Assembly: GCA_001871415.1 (NCBI GenBank) | Contig: MNWW01000058.1 | Span: 76,334 to 130,482, forward strand | Source: Candidatus Woesearchaeota archaeon CG1_02_57_44 | GTDB lineage: Archaea; Nanobdellota; Nanobdellia; Woesearchaeales; CG1-02-57-44 | Reading direction: 5' to 3' | Length of the DNA stretch: 54,149 nt | Shown here: in pieces, positions 25,554 to 34,763 of the stretch | How the letters are laid out: the number at the start of each line of letters is the position of its first letter | How positions within the stretch are numbered: position 1 is the stretch's first letter | Program-made: the position numbers and the translations under genes | The notes under the pieces: model-generated | Databases searched by the model: none | What the model was told of the DNA's origin: nothing | What the model saw: the letters and a program-made list of their open reading frames with translations, nothing else

Positions 25554-25862
25554 ATGGATCCGTATCTGCTCTCCCGACGCCAGCACATCGCTGAGCGACT
25601 GCAGCAAGGCGCGCTGAGCGCGCAGCAGCTATCTTATGAGCTTACCCTGGATCTGAGAGAAGTGCTTGACGACCTGCGCCACATTGCGCGTTCGGTGAAA
25701 TCGGAGGGCAAGACACTACTGATGCATCCTGCCTGCTGCAAAAAGTGCGGGTATGTGTTCAAGGAGCGCTCACGAGTGAAATCCCCGACCAAATGCCCTT
25801 GTTGCAGGTCTGAATGGATACAGCAACCCTTGTTTGCCATGGTTGGCATGCAATGCAGGTGA
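25554..25862 (+). CDS. HTH plus zinc-ribbon regulator (COG3357-like)
   Basis: 102 residues. The N-terminal half is a winged helix (IAERLQQGALSAQQLSYELT, DLREVLDDLRHIA). The C-terminal half is a zinc ribbon with Cys pairs in CCKKCGYVF and CPCCRSEW. This fusion is a known archaeal predicted transcription regulator. It follows the JAMM gene by 36 bp and may be co-transcribed. Confidence 0.85.
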   Translation: MDPYLLSRRQHIAERLQQGALSAQQLSYELTLDLREVLDDLRHIARSVKSEGKTLLMHPACCKKCGYVFKERSRVKSPTKCPCCRSEWIQQPLFAMVGMQCR

Positions 25863-25924
25863 TGTGTTCTGCGTGTGTAGAAGCTCCAAAGCTTATGGTG
25901 AAAAAAATATGAACCTCTCTCTTT

Positions 25925-26419
25925 CTACCAATATCTACGATTGCGCTGCTCGCGCTCGCCCATGCTCTCCAGGTTTTTGAGCCGCTGCGAAAGACTATCA
26001 AGGGTGCTCTGGATGGCGTCCAGCTTGCTGCTGACGACCTCGACTTCCTTGCGAAGGACTATCAGGTCTGTGGGGCTGGAGTTGCTTCCATAGGCGCTCT
26101 GCTGCGCTCCAGGGCCCTGTCCACTGCTCGGCGCTGAGCTGAAAAAGGAATTATCCTGGTGGCCCAGGTAGGATGGTGACGGCTCGCGGCCCTGTGAGTG
26201 CTGAGGGTATGATGAGTTTCCAAGCGACGATCCGCTGGAGGAAGGGGGCATGGACATGGATGGTAGCGCCCCTGCTCCTGGGGGTGCCAAAGGGTCGTTG
26301 CCTGTATCCCAGGAATGGCGCATCGGATCGTCATGCAACGGTTTGAGCGAGTCACTTGGCAATTCCAAGCTCCTGAGCTCATCGTCAATGCTGGGTTTTT
26401 TCCAGAATGCGAGTTTCAT
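25925..26419 (-). CDS. Conserved-type protein with disordered linker and coiled coil
   Basis: 164 residues. There is a short basic/aromatic N-terminus (MKLAFWKKPSIDDELRSLEL), a long Pro/Ser/Gly-rich region (about 45-115), and a C-terminal coiled coil (LRKEVEVVSSKLDAIQSTLD, SLSQRLKNLE). The layout is familiar from small DPANN proteins of unknown role. GAGGTGAACATTG is the ribosome-binding site. It sits downstream of the surface-protein operon on the same strand. Confidence 0.7.
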   Translation of the reverse strand: MKLAFWKKPSIDDELRSLELPSDSLKPLHDDPMRHSWDTGNDPLAPPGAGALPSMSMPPSSSGSSLGNSSYPQHSQGREPSPSYLGHQDNSFFSSAPSSGQGPGAQQSAYGSNSSPTDLIVLRKEVEVVSSKLDAIQSTLDSLSQRLKNLESMGEREQRNRRYW

Positions 26420-26501
26420 TCAATGTTCACCTCAACTTGCGTTCTGTCCAGCAGTATCCGTGGATTGTTCTCCTGCATGCGCTGTGCTGCTCTCTTCATT
26501 A

Positions 26502-29012
26502 TCATGCATCCTGCCTTCGCCAGTTTATAATCTTTTTGAAAAAGCTCACCAGCTTCTGCCAGAATCCAGGTTCTTCCTGTATGATGAGGACCGGGGCTTC
26601 ATCGGTCATGGCTGATTGCCCTTGCTCACTGTTCGCATCGCTCTGGTTTGCCTGGGGGTTCTCTGCGATCAGCAAGGTGTTTTTTGGTGGCTGCTTGACG
26701 GTAATGGTCACTGGTTCTGAAAATTCGATATATGATGTTTCGCTCATTGTGTACTGGGCGGAAGCGCTGCCGAGTTTATAGGTGCCTTCTGGCAGGATGA
26801 GTTCCGAACGCAGGATAGCCTCAGCATCAGGGTCCACCGAAAGCACGGTCCACTGGCTGTCGCCATCGGCCACACTGACATTCTCTAAGGGCGTGCCGCC
26901 GATATTGCGCACGCGTAGTGTGACAACGACTGGCGCGCCGGAATGGTCCTGTGATGCCTGCTTGACCAGATGCAGGATAGGCTCGTTGCTAAAGCCCTTG
27001 ACCACATTCACGCTCAGGGTGTTTGTGGTCGCATTAAACACATTGCCATGCACATCGGTGAACGTGATGACTGTTTCCGGAATGGCATATGATCCTGGCG
27101 CTGTTCCCCTGATCATGTCCACGTCCTGGATGGATATGCTCTCTTTTGGCATGATCACGGCCACCAGGGTATCATTACGCTGCGCGACCTCCAGTCCTGC
27201 TATAGGCACAAGCGGTATGCGAATCTGATACGCTGCATCCTTGTCATTGTTTGTCAGGCGGTAATCAACGCTCGCCGTGCCTCCTGAGGGCGTGCTGTAG
27301 GAGCTCATACTTTTCTGCGCCGCGACCAGGATGCGCTTGGGTGTTATCGTGATTGGCGTTAGCGTCCCAAAACGATATTCTTTTCCAGAGTAATTATACA
27401 TCACGGTCGTGTTGGCGTAGTAGGTGGTCGCATGCGTCACGTCCGGCGCGGGCACGGTGTAGATATAGGCGGTCGCGCTCGCGCCGCTGGACAAGGACAT
27501 GCGGTTCTGCCTGATGCCTCTGGTCGACAGCTCCAGTTCATCGGTCACCATAATGCCGTCCAGGTCCACATCGCGGGGATTCGTGATATCGACCCGTACC
27601 GTCGCCTCCTCGCCTGCTGTGATGCGGTCGGGACTAGCGCTCGCCTGGATGGTGAGGCCAGGTGCTTCCTTGAGCTGCAAGGACTTGGTTGCCGTTACAT
27701 TCAGGCGATCCCCGTATGCAGTCTCATAGAAGATGGTGTACTCGTTCTGGTATACCATGTCCTTGACATTCTCCGGGCCTTGTATCCTGGCTATCTCGAT
27801 GACCTCTTGCTGACTTGCGTTCAGCTCGTCCACGCGCCGGGTCTTGTTTCCGAACAGCGGCGAATTCTGCAGGATGTAAATGTTCTTGAGCGCGGCCTGC
27901 GTATTCGGATTGCGGATATAGACATATAATGTTTTTAGTTCACCTGTCTCAATGACTTCGGTATCAAAATTGGTCATGACCTCCAGGTCCTTGGCCGTCG
28001 TGGCATAGGTCATGGTCGCAGGCTCGCCTGTGTACCAGGTTCCCGCTTTGCGATACCACGTGGATATCCTCGCGGTTCCTTGGCCAAGACGCGTCGCCTG
28101 CAGGATCAGGGTGAAACTCTGCGTCTTATTCTTGCCCAGGGAAAATGTGGCGTTGAGCATAGGGTCCTGTCGCACCAGCGTGCCTTTGCGCACGCTCCAG
28201 TCCACGGTTCCGGGCAGCTCCACGCGCATGATGACCTCATCTATGCTGGATGCATTGCGGTTGGATATGTTGATAGTCAGGTTAGTTTTGCTACCCAGCA
28301 GGAGGCTTTGGGTATCGGTGAACAGTGAGACCGTCACCTGAGGTGATGCGTCCAACCAAACCGGGTCAAGATTCATGGTCGTCTCCAGGGGCGCGTTATA
28401 GGTGATTGTCCCTCCGATGGACCTGTCCTGTGGCGTGGTCGTGGTCAGTCGGACGGAACAGGACACGCTCTGGTCAGGGTTGAGGACCGTGCTGAGCAGG
28501 ATACTGTTGCCCTCCCGCATGCAGCCGTCGGTCTCCAGCAGGATGATATCATCCGGCAGTTGCTGGACAAACCGCAATGGCGTCGCCATGCCCCCGCTGT
28601 TATTCACCTCCAGGGTTATCACTGCCGGCTCACCGAGGATGATAGGCGACGGGCTGCTTAGTTTCGCGTTGATGACCGGCAGAAGCGAGTAGATGGTCAC
28701 GGACGCTTTTTCCGCTATGGCGCTCTCATCGAAACTGATGCGGTTCAGGCACCATTTGGTGCTGTTGATGAGGTTGCACGTATTATTGTTCACATACCAG
28801 CTGCGACCCTGGTTCTCCACCCGGACGCGCTCGGTCTGCACGAACACCTGAAATGACTGGTCATTGACGACGATGCTCTCGCTATCAAAGAACTCCTTGG
28901 TCGTGAATTCTTCCAGCGCGATAGCAGCGGGTAGCATGCAGATGATGAGGGCCAGGATGAGAAGGCTCACCTGTTGTCTGCTGCTGGTTCTTATCCGCGT
29001 CTGTCGTCTCAT
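26502..29012 (-). CDS. Large surface protein with repeated Ig-like (COG1361/CARDB) domains
   Basis: 836 residues. Signal peptide at about 12-33. Several beta-sandwich repeats follow from about 110 to 790, each with a line such as ILGEPAVITLEVNNSGG or ITAGEEATVRVDITNPR that marks CARDB/COG1361 domains. Many Asn-x-Ser/Thr sites suit N-glycosylation. The C-terminus is an aromatic, basic amphipathic tail (FWQKLVSFFKKIINWRR) often seen on archaeal surface proteins. The ATG overlaps the stop of the upstream membrane protein by four bases, so the two are translationally coupled. Probably part of the cell envelope or an adhesion complex. Confidence 0.88.
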   Translation of the reverse strand: MRRQTRIRTSSRQQVSLLILALIICMLPAAIALEEFTTKEFFDSESIVVNDQSFQVFVQTERVRVENQGRSWYVNNNTCNLINSTKWCLNRISFDESAIAEKASVTIYSLLPVINAKLSSPSPIILGEPAVITLEVNNSGGMATPLRFVQQLPDDIILLETDGCMREGNSILLSTVLNPDQSVSCSVRLTTTTPQDRSIGGTITYNAPLETTMNLDPVWLDASPQVTVSLFTDTQSLLLGSKTNLTINISNRNASSIDEVIMRVELPGTVDWSVRKGTLVRQDPMLNATFSLGKNKTQSFTLILQATRLGQGTARISTWYRKAGTWYTGEPATMTYATTAKDLEVMTNFDTEVIETGELKTLYVYIRNPNTQAALKNIYILQNSPLFGNKTRRVDELNASQQEVIEIARIQGPENVKDMVYQNEYTIFYETAYGDRLNVTATKSLQLKEAPGLTIQASASPDRITAGEEATVRVDITNPRDVDLDGIMVTDELELSTRGIRQNRMSLSSGASATAYIYTVPAPDVTHATTYYANTTVMYNYSGKEYRFGTLTPITITPKRILVAAQKSMSSYSTPSGGTASVDYRLTNNDKDAAYQIRIPLVPIAGLEVAQRNDTLVAVIMPKESISIQDVDMIRGTAPGSYAIPETVITFTDVHGNVFNATTNTLSVNVVKGFSNEPILHLVKQASQDHSGAPVVVTLRVRNIGGTPLENVSVADGDSQWTVLSVDPDAEAILRSELILPEGTYKLGSASAQYTMSETSYIEFSEPVTITVKQPPKNTLLIAENPQANQSDANSEQGQSAMTDEAPVLIIQEEPGFWQKLVSFFKKIINWRRQDA

Positions 29013-29719
29013 CTCACTATCACCCTTTCCATCAGACGCTGGGGCAGCAGGCGGATGACCTTGAAGACGGCAGTCTCCGGGTAGACGATGATCTCATTGT
29101 CGCGCAACCCTGCCGCGAGCAGCAATGGTTGCTTCTGGGCGACATTGAGCACCAGCATCTGGAATAGCATGCTCCTGAATTCAGCGTCTCCTGGCGTATT
29201 CTTCATCATCTCAAGCGCGTTCTGTCTCTTGTTGGTGGGCATCAGCTCCATGAAGGTTGACTTGGGGTTCTGGCTCTTTAGGATGTCGATGATGTCTGAC
29301 GCTGACAGCGCAATAGTCTCTGTCAGGATACCAGGAGCATCCGCGAACGCTGCGGGGCTGAAGAGCGCTATCTTATAGATGCCCTGAGCGGCAAGAGCAT
29401 CGGGATCCTGGCTTGTTGCCAAATCTGCCATGGTGCTCATTTGCTGCTCACTCAACCAACTGGTCTGGTTCGTTCCGATCAGACTGAATCCTGCCAGGAT
29501 ATCTCCTTGGTCCTGCAACAGCAAAACGTTTGACGCCTGACCAAAGTCCTGCTGCAGGCTTCGCATGTCAGCAGCGATAAACAGTCCGGCATATATCAAT
29601 AGTGCTGCGATGATAAGTCCCGCGAACAAGAGCACTTTTAGCACTTTCTTGGTCAGTTCAAATAAGAGCGCGACGCCGATGATGAACAATAAACCAAGTA
29701 TCCAAAGCTCGACCGCCAT
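29009..29719 (-). CDS. Membrane protein upstream of and coupled to the surface protein
   Basis: 236 residues. Two adjacent membrane helices at about 4-20 and 27-50 precede a soluble helical domain of about 185 residues with no recognised family. CATTTAAATACT lies about 28 bp before the ATG, so it heads the operon. The four-base overlap with the surface-protein gene suggests that the products work together at the membrane. Confidence 0.8.
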   Translation of the reverse strand: MAVELWILGLLFIIGVALLFELTKKVLKVLLFAGLIIAALLIYAGLFIAADMRSLQQDFGQASNVLLLQDQGDILAGFSLIGTNQTSWLSEQQMSTMADLATSQDPDALAAQGIYKIALFSPAAFADAPGILTETIALSASDIIDILKSQNPKSTFMELMPTNKRQNALEMMKNTPGDAEFRSMLFQMLVLNVAQKQPLLLAAGLRDNEIIVYPETAVFKVIRLLPQRLMERVIVR

Positions 29720-29829
29720 GGTGCGATTGCGTCTGCGGGAGTATTTAAATGTTTAGGGCTCTGTGGTTGAAGCTTCTGGCTGAGTGGTTTGGAAAATAAT
29801 ATAAAGCAGCGCAGAGTGAGGCTTTGCGT

Positions 29830-30225
29830 ATGGAAATTCCTGACAGCATGGATGAGTTGGTCTATTTCACGAACCGTGGCATTGCCGGTGGACATGTCAC
29901 AGCGTGGGCCAGGCGGCAGGAGTGTCCGCAGTGCCATGGCGCGCTCATGGGCAAGCCCAAGGACAAGAAAGGCTCTATCAAGATCCGCGCAAGTGAGTAT
30001 GTCTGCCCTGAGTGCGGGCACACGGTGGAAAAGCAGGCATACGAGGAATCGCTGACTGCGGAGATCGTCTACACCTGTCCTCACTGCGCCAAGAAAGGTG
30101 ATGCGGCTGTCCCCTTCAAACGAAAAAAGGTCGCCGGCGTCGATGTGCTGCGCTTTCCCTGCGGTTTTTGCAGCACGCCCATTGACATCACTAAGAAGAT
30201 GAAGGAGAAAAAGGAGAAGAAGTGA
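29830..30225 (+). CDS. Zinc-ribbon protein with three Cys-pair clusters
   Basis: 131 residues from the ATG at 29830. It has Cys pairs in CPQC, CPEC, CPHC and CGFC, enough for two zinc ribbons, and ends in a Lys-rich tail (KKMKEKKEKK). ATAATATAAAG lies about 28 bp upstream. Proteins of this build are common in DPANN genomes and may bind nucleic acid or the ribosome, but no function is known to me. Confidence 0.8.
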   Translation: MEIPDSMDELVYFTNRGIAGGHVTAWARRQECPQCHGALMGKPKDKKGSIKIRASEYVCPECGHTVEKQAYEESLTAEIVYTCPHCAKKGDAAVPFKRKKVAGVDVLRFPCGFCSTPIDITKKMKEKKEKK

Positions 30226-30431
30226 GGCCTACGCATCCCTGTCACTGCGCGGCCGGCCCTCAGCGTGGTTGTCTTAGTGCCCTTGATTTGTCTCTGGAAC
30301 TGCTTTGCTATCTGCTGTTGATGCGCCAGTGGTATGATGCCGTCCTTCTCAGCCAGGATGATGCGCGCGCTTTCGCATTGCATCGTGGAGATGAGTCTCT
30401 CCGGTTCGATTGGTTTGTAAGCTCACCGGTA
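30226..30431. other. Intergenic stretch before ilvD
   Basis: About 200 bp. A minus-strand frame with fairly coding-like composition (RIILAEKDGIIPLAHQQQI) crosses it but runs deep into the zinc-ribbon gene in antisense, so I do not call it. The ilvD promoter lies at its right edge. Confidence 0.4.
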
Positions 30432-30463
30432 TAAATATATAGTCGCCGGGCTTCGCCTTTTTC

Positions 30464-32137
30464 ATGCGATCCGACGAAGTCAAGAAGGGAACTGAACGTG
30501 CTCCTCACCGCTCACTGCTGCGCGCTACAGGCTGCATCAAGGACGAGGCAGATTTCGGCAAGCCTTTCATCGCCATCGCCAACAGCTACACGGATTTCGT
30601 GCCTGGCCACGTGCACCTGGAAAAGGTCGGCAAGATGGTCAAGGAAGCAGTTCGCGAGGCTGGCGGGATACCCTTTGAATTTCACACCATGGCCATTGAT
30701 GACGGCATAGCCATGGGTCACATCGGCATGAAATACTCGCTGCCCAGCAGGGAACTTATCGCAGATTGCGTCGAGAGCATGTGCGAGGCGCATCGCGTCG
30801 ATGGCTTGGTCTGCATCAGCAACTGCGATAAGATCACGCCAGGTATGCTGCTCGCCTCCATGCGTCTGAATATTCCCACTATCTTTGTGTCCGGCGGGCC
30901 CATGAAAGCGGGCAAGACCAAATCCGGCAAGAGCACTGATCTGATCTCCGTGTTCATCGGTGTGGGCGAGCTTGCCACGGGCAAGATAACGTCTGAGGGG
31001 CTCCAGGAGCTCGAAGAAGTCTCTTGCCCCACCTGCGGCAGCTGCTCTGGCATGTTCACGGCCAACAGCATGAACTGCCTGAATGAAGCCATCGGTATGG
31101 CCTTGCCAGGCAACGGCACGATACTTGCTATCGATTCCCGTCGGGATGCTCTGTATAAGGAAGCAGGAAAGCGCATCGTCGCCATGGTCAAGGACAACGG
31201 GCCGCTGCCTCGCCATATCGTCACGACCAAGAGCATCGACAATGCCTTCGCGCTGGACATGGCCATGGGGGGCAGCACGAACACGGTCCTGCACACGCTC
31301 GCGATGGCGCATGAGGCTGGTGTCGAGTATCCGCTCAAGCGCATCAACAATGTGGCTGACAAGGTCTCCTACATCTGCAAGGTCAGCCCCGCGGATCTGG
31401 ACGTCCATGTCGAGGATGTCGACAGGGCTGGCGGTATCATGGCCATCCTGCACGAGCTGGACAAGAAGGGCCTCGTGCACCGGGATTGCCTGACGGTCTC
31501 GGGCAAAAGGATCGCGGACCAGTACGCAGGAGCTGATGTCAAGGACCACAAGGTCGTGCGCAGCATTGACGCACCGTTCACGGAAAAGGGAGGCCTGACT
31601 ATATTGTCTGGTAACCTCGCTCCTGACGGGGCTGTCGTGAAGTCAGGCGCGGTGGATGCGGAGATGATGGTGCATACGGGCCCTGCGCGCGTCTTCGACA
31701 CAGAGGAAGACGCCAATGAAGCGATACTGGGAGGCAAGATCGTCGAGGGCGATGTCGTCGTCATCCGCTATGAAGGGCCTGCCGGCGGTCCTGGCATGAA
31801 AGAGATGTTGGCTCCTACGTCGAATATCGTCGGCCTGGGCCTTGGCAAGAGCGTCGCGCTCATCACCGATGGCAGGTTCTCCGGAGGGACCCGCGGCGCC
31901 TGCGTCGGGCATGTGTCTCCGGAAGCAGCGGCGCGTGGTCCTATCGCAGCGCTCTCCGATGGTGACATCGTCACTGTCGATATCCCTGCGCGTCGGTTGG
32001 ACGTGGACCTGACTTCAGAGGAGATCGCAGGCCGCCTCGAGAAGCTGGGCAAATTCACGCCGAAGATAACACATGGCTGGCTTGGCAGGTACGCGCGCTT
32101 TGTGACGAGCGCGGATAAGGGCGCGGTGCTGAAATAG
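30464..32137 (+). CDS. ilvD: Dihydroxy-acid dehydratase
   Basis: Iron-sulfur enzyme that converts 2,3-dihydroxy acids to 2-keto acids in valine and isoleucine synthesis. 557 residues, full length. Cluster Cys lie in [17 protein letters not shown] and [34 protein letters not shown] near the C-terminus is the substrate-binding block. GTATAAATATATA lies about 28 bp before the ATG, suggesting a leaderless mRNA. It is unlinked, about 12 kb from the main ilv/leu cluster, and supplies the step missing there. Confidence 0.97.
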   Translation: MRSDEVKKGTERAPHRSLLRATGCIKDEADFGKPFIAIANSYTDFVPGHVHLEKVGKMVKEAVREAGGIPFEFHTMAIDDGIAMGHIGMKYSLPSRELIADCVESMCEAHRVDGLVCISNCDKITPGMLLASMRLNIPTIFVSGGPMKAGKTKSGKSTDLISVFIGVGELATGKITSEGLQELEEVSCPTCGSCSGMFTANSMNCLNEAIGMALPGNGTILAIDSRRDALYKEAGKRIVAMVKDNGPLPRHIVTTKSIDNAFALDMAMGGSTNTVLHTLAMAHEAGVEYPLKRINNVADKVSYICKVSPADLDVHVEDVDRAGGIMAILHELDKKGLVHRDCLTVSGKRIADQYAGADVKDHKVVRSIDAPFTEKGGLTILSGNLAPDGAVVKSGAVDAEMMVHTGPARVFDTEEDANEAILGGKIVEGDVVVIRYEGPAGGPGMKEMLAPTSNIVGLGLGKSVALITDGRFSGGTRGACVGHVSPEAAARGPIAALSDGDIVTVDIPARRLDVDLTSEEIAGRLEKLGKFTPKITHGWLGRYARFVTSADKGAVLK

Positions 32138-32202
32138 AAACAATAGTTGATTGAGATTGTGCCTAGAGGGCGGCCAGACTTGCGTGCGTCCTGACTCTTT
32201 CG

Positions 32203-32556
32203 TCAGAAGAACAGTTTACTGATGATGACCCAGAAGAGGAAGAGCGCGACCGTGCCGATGAGAATGTCTTTCACATGGCGTTGCCATTGACCCTTTCGGT
32301 TCATGCGCATATTGTCCACCTGCTGCTTAATATAATTTATGTCTTTTTGCATGTTGTCCAACTTATTGGTGTATTCCTGCCATTCGTGATTCATTCGTTC
32401 GACCAAGTGCCAGAAACCTGCCAGAAAAATGACCGACAAGAGCAGGAACGTCCACAGGCCCAGACCTAATCGTACATCGGTTATGCTCAACAGCCCGAAT
32501 GACAGCGCGAGAGTGGTAAGGCCTTTCAACAGCTTCTGTCCCAGCGTTGTTTTCAT
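32203..32556 (-). CDS. Membrane protein with central coiled coil
   Basis: 117 residues. Two N-terminal membrane helices (about 10-26 and 32-50), a charged coiled coil (about 52-88, ERMNHEWQEYTNKLDNMQKD) and a C-terminal membrane helix (about 96-114). Family not recognised. Confidence 0.75.
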   Translation of the reverse strand: MKTTLGQKLLKGLTTLALSFGLLSITDVRLGLGLWTFLLLSVIFLAGFWHLVERMNHEWQEYTNKLDNMQKDINYIKQQVDNMRMNRKGQWQRHVKDILIGTVALFLFWVIISKLFF

Positions 32557-32969
32557 TGGACTGCTGTTTTTTGCACCTGGCTAATATCTGTTACCAAGAA
32601 TTTTCCGGAATATCTTTGCTGCTTGCGGAATTGGTCAATTATGAATCTACGCATTCTTCTGACCTCTTTATCACAAATGGGTCGTTTTGATATTTTGCTC
32701 TCTGTTTATGACAACACCCATATATCGCAGTACGTTCAGGCGATACTGCATGAACCTCGCACGTGATTGCCGGTGGCGGACGCACAGCATGCCGCGCGTC
32801 TCTCGATGGGTTGCATAGCAGCGGGTCTTGTGCAGTAGGTTTCTTGTCCGGTTCTGATACCTCGCTCTGGCGGCAGTGGTCCTTCTGATGGACCTGCGCA
32901 CGCGATGATGTCTGTGCCGCATGCGTAGGTGCCGCATGCGCGGCAATTGTAGATTACTGCCACACCACT
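32557..32969. other. Long intergenic leader region upstream of the racemase
   Basis: About 410 bp without a convincing gene. CCATATATCG near 32710-32719 looks like a TATA box and would start a transcript around 32745-32753. A 22-codon ORF begins there (32753). Near the end GTGCCGCATGCG occurs twice, 16 bp apart. The racemase would then have a leader of about 230 nt, unusually long for this genome. No riboswitch class was recognised. Confidence 0.45.
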
Positions 32970-32981
32970 GAGGTGATTGCT

Positions 32982-33692
32982 ATGAGAATGAACAGCCAGC
33001 CGAAGCTTGGTATACTTGGGGGCATAGGCCCGATATCGACAGCGTACCTGTATGTGGCCCTGGTCACGGGGCTGCAGAAGCGAGGTTATGGGATGGACAA
33101 TACGACCTACCCGCAGATAATCGTCAACAGCATCCCTGCGCCAGAGCTGGTCGGGACGCGGGTGGACAAGGAGCAGCGCAGGCCCTACGCGCTCGGCCTC
33201 AAGCAGCTTGACGCCATGGGGGTGGATCATATCACCATGGCCTGCAATACCATCCACTGCTACCTGGATGAGCTGCGCGAGCATGTGAGCGCGCCAATCG
33301 TGGATCTGCCCGCTGCGGTGGAGGGGGAGTTGCGGAGCATCGGGTCCACGCGGCCAGGGCTGCTCGGGACAGCGATGACCGTGCAGTCAGGATTGTATCG
33401 CTTCGAGGGCATGCAGCCGGTGGAACCCTCGGCTGAAGACCTGGGTGTTCTCGGCGAGGTCATCGTGGCGTACAATGCCGGGCAATGCGGTCCCCTGCAT
33501 CAGGCGGGATTTGTGCGCGTCGTTGATGGTCTTCGGGAGCGCGGTGCTGATAGCATGGTCTTCGGCTGCACGGAGCTCGCCATGCTTGGTCGGGACCTGA
33601 TGCGCGATAGGGTGCCCAAGGTCGACACGCTGGATGTGCTGGCTGAGGCGACGCTGCGGGATATGGGGTATGCATCTTCCCCTGCATCGTGA
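32982..33692 (+). CDS. Aspartate/glutamate racemase family protein
   Basis: 236 residues from the ATG at 32982, which follows GAGGTGATTGCT. The N-terminus KLGILGGIGPISTAY is the family phosphate/substrate loop. Both catalytic Cys are present: MACNTIH and FGCTELAML. The family interconverts L- and D-amino acids (Asp or Glu), and some members act on hydantoins or maleate. No D-amino-acid pathway genes adjoin it, so the substrate is open. Confidence 0.9.
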   Translation: MRMNSQPKLGILGGIGPISTAYLYVALVTGLQKRGYGMDNTTYPQIIVNSIPAPELVGTRVDKEQRRPYALGLKQLDAMGVDHITMACNTIHCYLDELREHVSAPIVDLPAAVEGELRSIGSTRPGLLGTAMTVQSGLYRFEGMQPVEPSAEDLGVLGEVIVAYNAGQCGPLHQAGFVRVVDGLRERGADSMVFGCTELAMLGRDLMRDRVPKVDTLDVLAEATLRDMGYASSPAS

Positions 33693-33767
33693 ATCCCGTC
33701 TGCGCGCGCATGATGTGCCTGATGCCCTGCAGGTGCAAAGGCCCGCTCACCGACAACGGCCGTCATC

Positions 33768-33786
33768 CTCTTTTTCTTTTTTCCTC
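33768..33786 (+). terminator. T-rich terminator after the racemase
   Basis: CTCTTTTTCTTTTTTCCTCC lies about 75 bp after the racemase stop and just before the convergent TrmB stop. Confidence 0.5.
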
Positions 33787-33797
33787 CTTCTCCCCTG

Positions 33798-34523
33798 CTA
33801 TTTCTTCTGTGCACTGGTCCACAGGACCTTAAAGAAGGAGTCATACGAACTCGCCGCCACCTTGTTGCGGATGAGGATGCCTACTGGCGTCTCGGTCCAG
33901 ATGATGATGCCGATGGTGTCATCGCGGATGATGGTCTCGGTCAACGGCTCAAAGCCAGCGCGCGTGAACTTGTAGCTGGCCTTGGAGTAGAGGTTGACAT
34001 CGCACCAGTCCCTGAGCGACTCATTGAAGATGAGCTTTGCCGTGATGCCCCTGCCCGCTCTCTTCTTATGATAGCTCTTCCAGAAGGTATCGCCCATCAT
34101 CAGCGACTCCTTCGCTGACCCGAAGGTGTGATGCTCCTTGCCTCCTGCATCGAGCAGCGCGTAGAGCAGCTCGCGGATCCCTTTTATCCCCTTAAAGGCG
34201 CTGACCTCGGATCGCTCCTTGGCCATCTCCTGCTTGAGCCGCAGCTCTGGCAGCAGCTGCTCGAACTGCTCTTTCTTCTCATCGATGTACTGGGAGATGC
34301 GTCCGGGGTCGGTCGCCTGATACTGGTTGCGCCGTCCCTCCTTGATGAATGACACGAATCCCTTGGCGATGAGCTTGTTGAGTGTCATGTGCACGACAGA
34401 GCTCTGCAGGCCGCTCTTCTCGATGATCGGGCCTGCGGTGGACTCGCCAAGCTCCAGCAGCGCCAGATAGGTACGTATCTCTGCATTGCTGAATCCCAGG
34501 TCCTCGAGGATGCGCGTGTCCAT
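33798..34523 (-). CDS. TrmB-family transcription regulator, copy 1
   Basis: 241 residues. The N-terminal winged helix starts at LEDLGFSNAEIRTYLALLELGES, the classic TrmB opening. A C-terminal domain of about 140 residues (FKGIKGIRELLYALL, TFWKSYHKKRAGRGI) resembles the phospholipase-D-like TrmB effector domain. Sugar- or metabolite-responsive control is typical of the family. CATTCAAATAG lies about 30 bp upstream. It faces an operon of small exported and unknown proteins across an inverted repeat. Confidence 0.9.
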   Translation of the reverse strand: MDTRILEDLGFSNAEIRTYLALLELGESTAGPIIEKSGLQSSVVHMTLNKLIAKGFVSFIKEGRRNQYQATDPGRISQYIDEKKEQFEQLLPELRLKQEMAKERSEVSAFKGIKGIRELLYALLDAGGKEHHTFGSAKESLMMGDTFWKSYHKKRAGRGITAKLIFNESLRDWCDVNLYSKASYKFTRAGFEPLTETIIRDDTIGIIIWTETPVGILIRNKVAASSYDSFFKVLWTSAQKK

Positions 34524-34564
34524 GCTCGCTCTGTGGGCAGGGCGCTATTTGAATGTTACTGTTT

Positions 34565-34583
34565 TCTCCACCAAAACTGGAGA
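34565..34583. promoter_or_regulatory. Inverted repeat between trmB copy 1 and the exported-protein operon
   Basis: TCTCCA-N7-TGGAGA, six-base perfect arms, lies between the two divergent TATA-like boxes (CATTCAAATAG on the minus strand and CTATATATC at about 34590 on the plus strand). It is a candidate binding site for the TrmB encoded alongside. Confidence 0.5.
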
Positions 34584-34656
34584 GTGAATCTATATATCGC
34601 GGTGTGTTACTACTGTGGTATTGTAATAAGCAAGGATCACAGAAGAGGTGAACGAG

Positions 34657-34761
34657 ATGACGAAATTTGACGGACATTCGAAAAAGACACTGGCTGATGG
34701 GCTTGAGGTGCCTATGGATACGCAAGCTATCGTGCGCTGGCGCGCCTACCAGGGGGTGTGA
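34657..34761 (+). CDS. 34-residue peptide, first gene of the operon
   Basis: Too short for the ORF track. The translation starts MTKFDGHSKKTLADG and ends RWRAYQGV. GAGGTGAACGAG provides a strong ribosome-binding site, and a TATA box lies about 60 bp upstream. The stop is two bases before the ATG of the exported protein, so the pair is probably coupled. It is hydrophilic, with no signal or family. It could be a leader ORF or a real micropeptide. Confidence 0.6.
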   Translation: MTKFDGHSKKTLADGLEVPMDTQAIVRWRAYQGV

Positions 34762-34763
34762 GC

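Noticed and set aside
30081-30383. Minus-strand ORF with RIILAEKDGIIPLAH
   Set aside because: Fairly coding-like in the intergenic part, but it continues about 145 bp antisense into the zinc-ribbon gene and has no clear promoter or family.
30512-31549. 345-residue minus-strand ORF
   Set aside because: Shadow of ilvD; shows no conserved motif.
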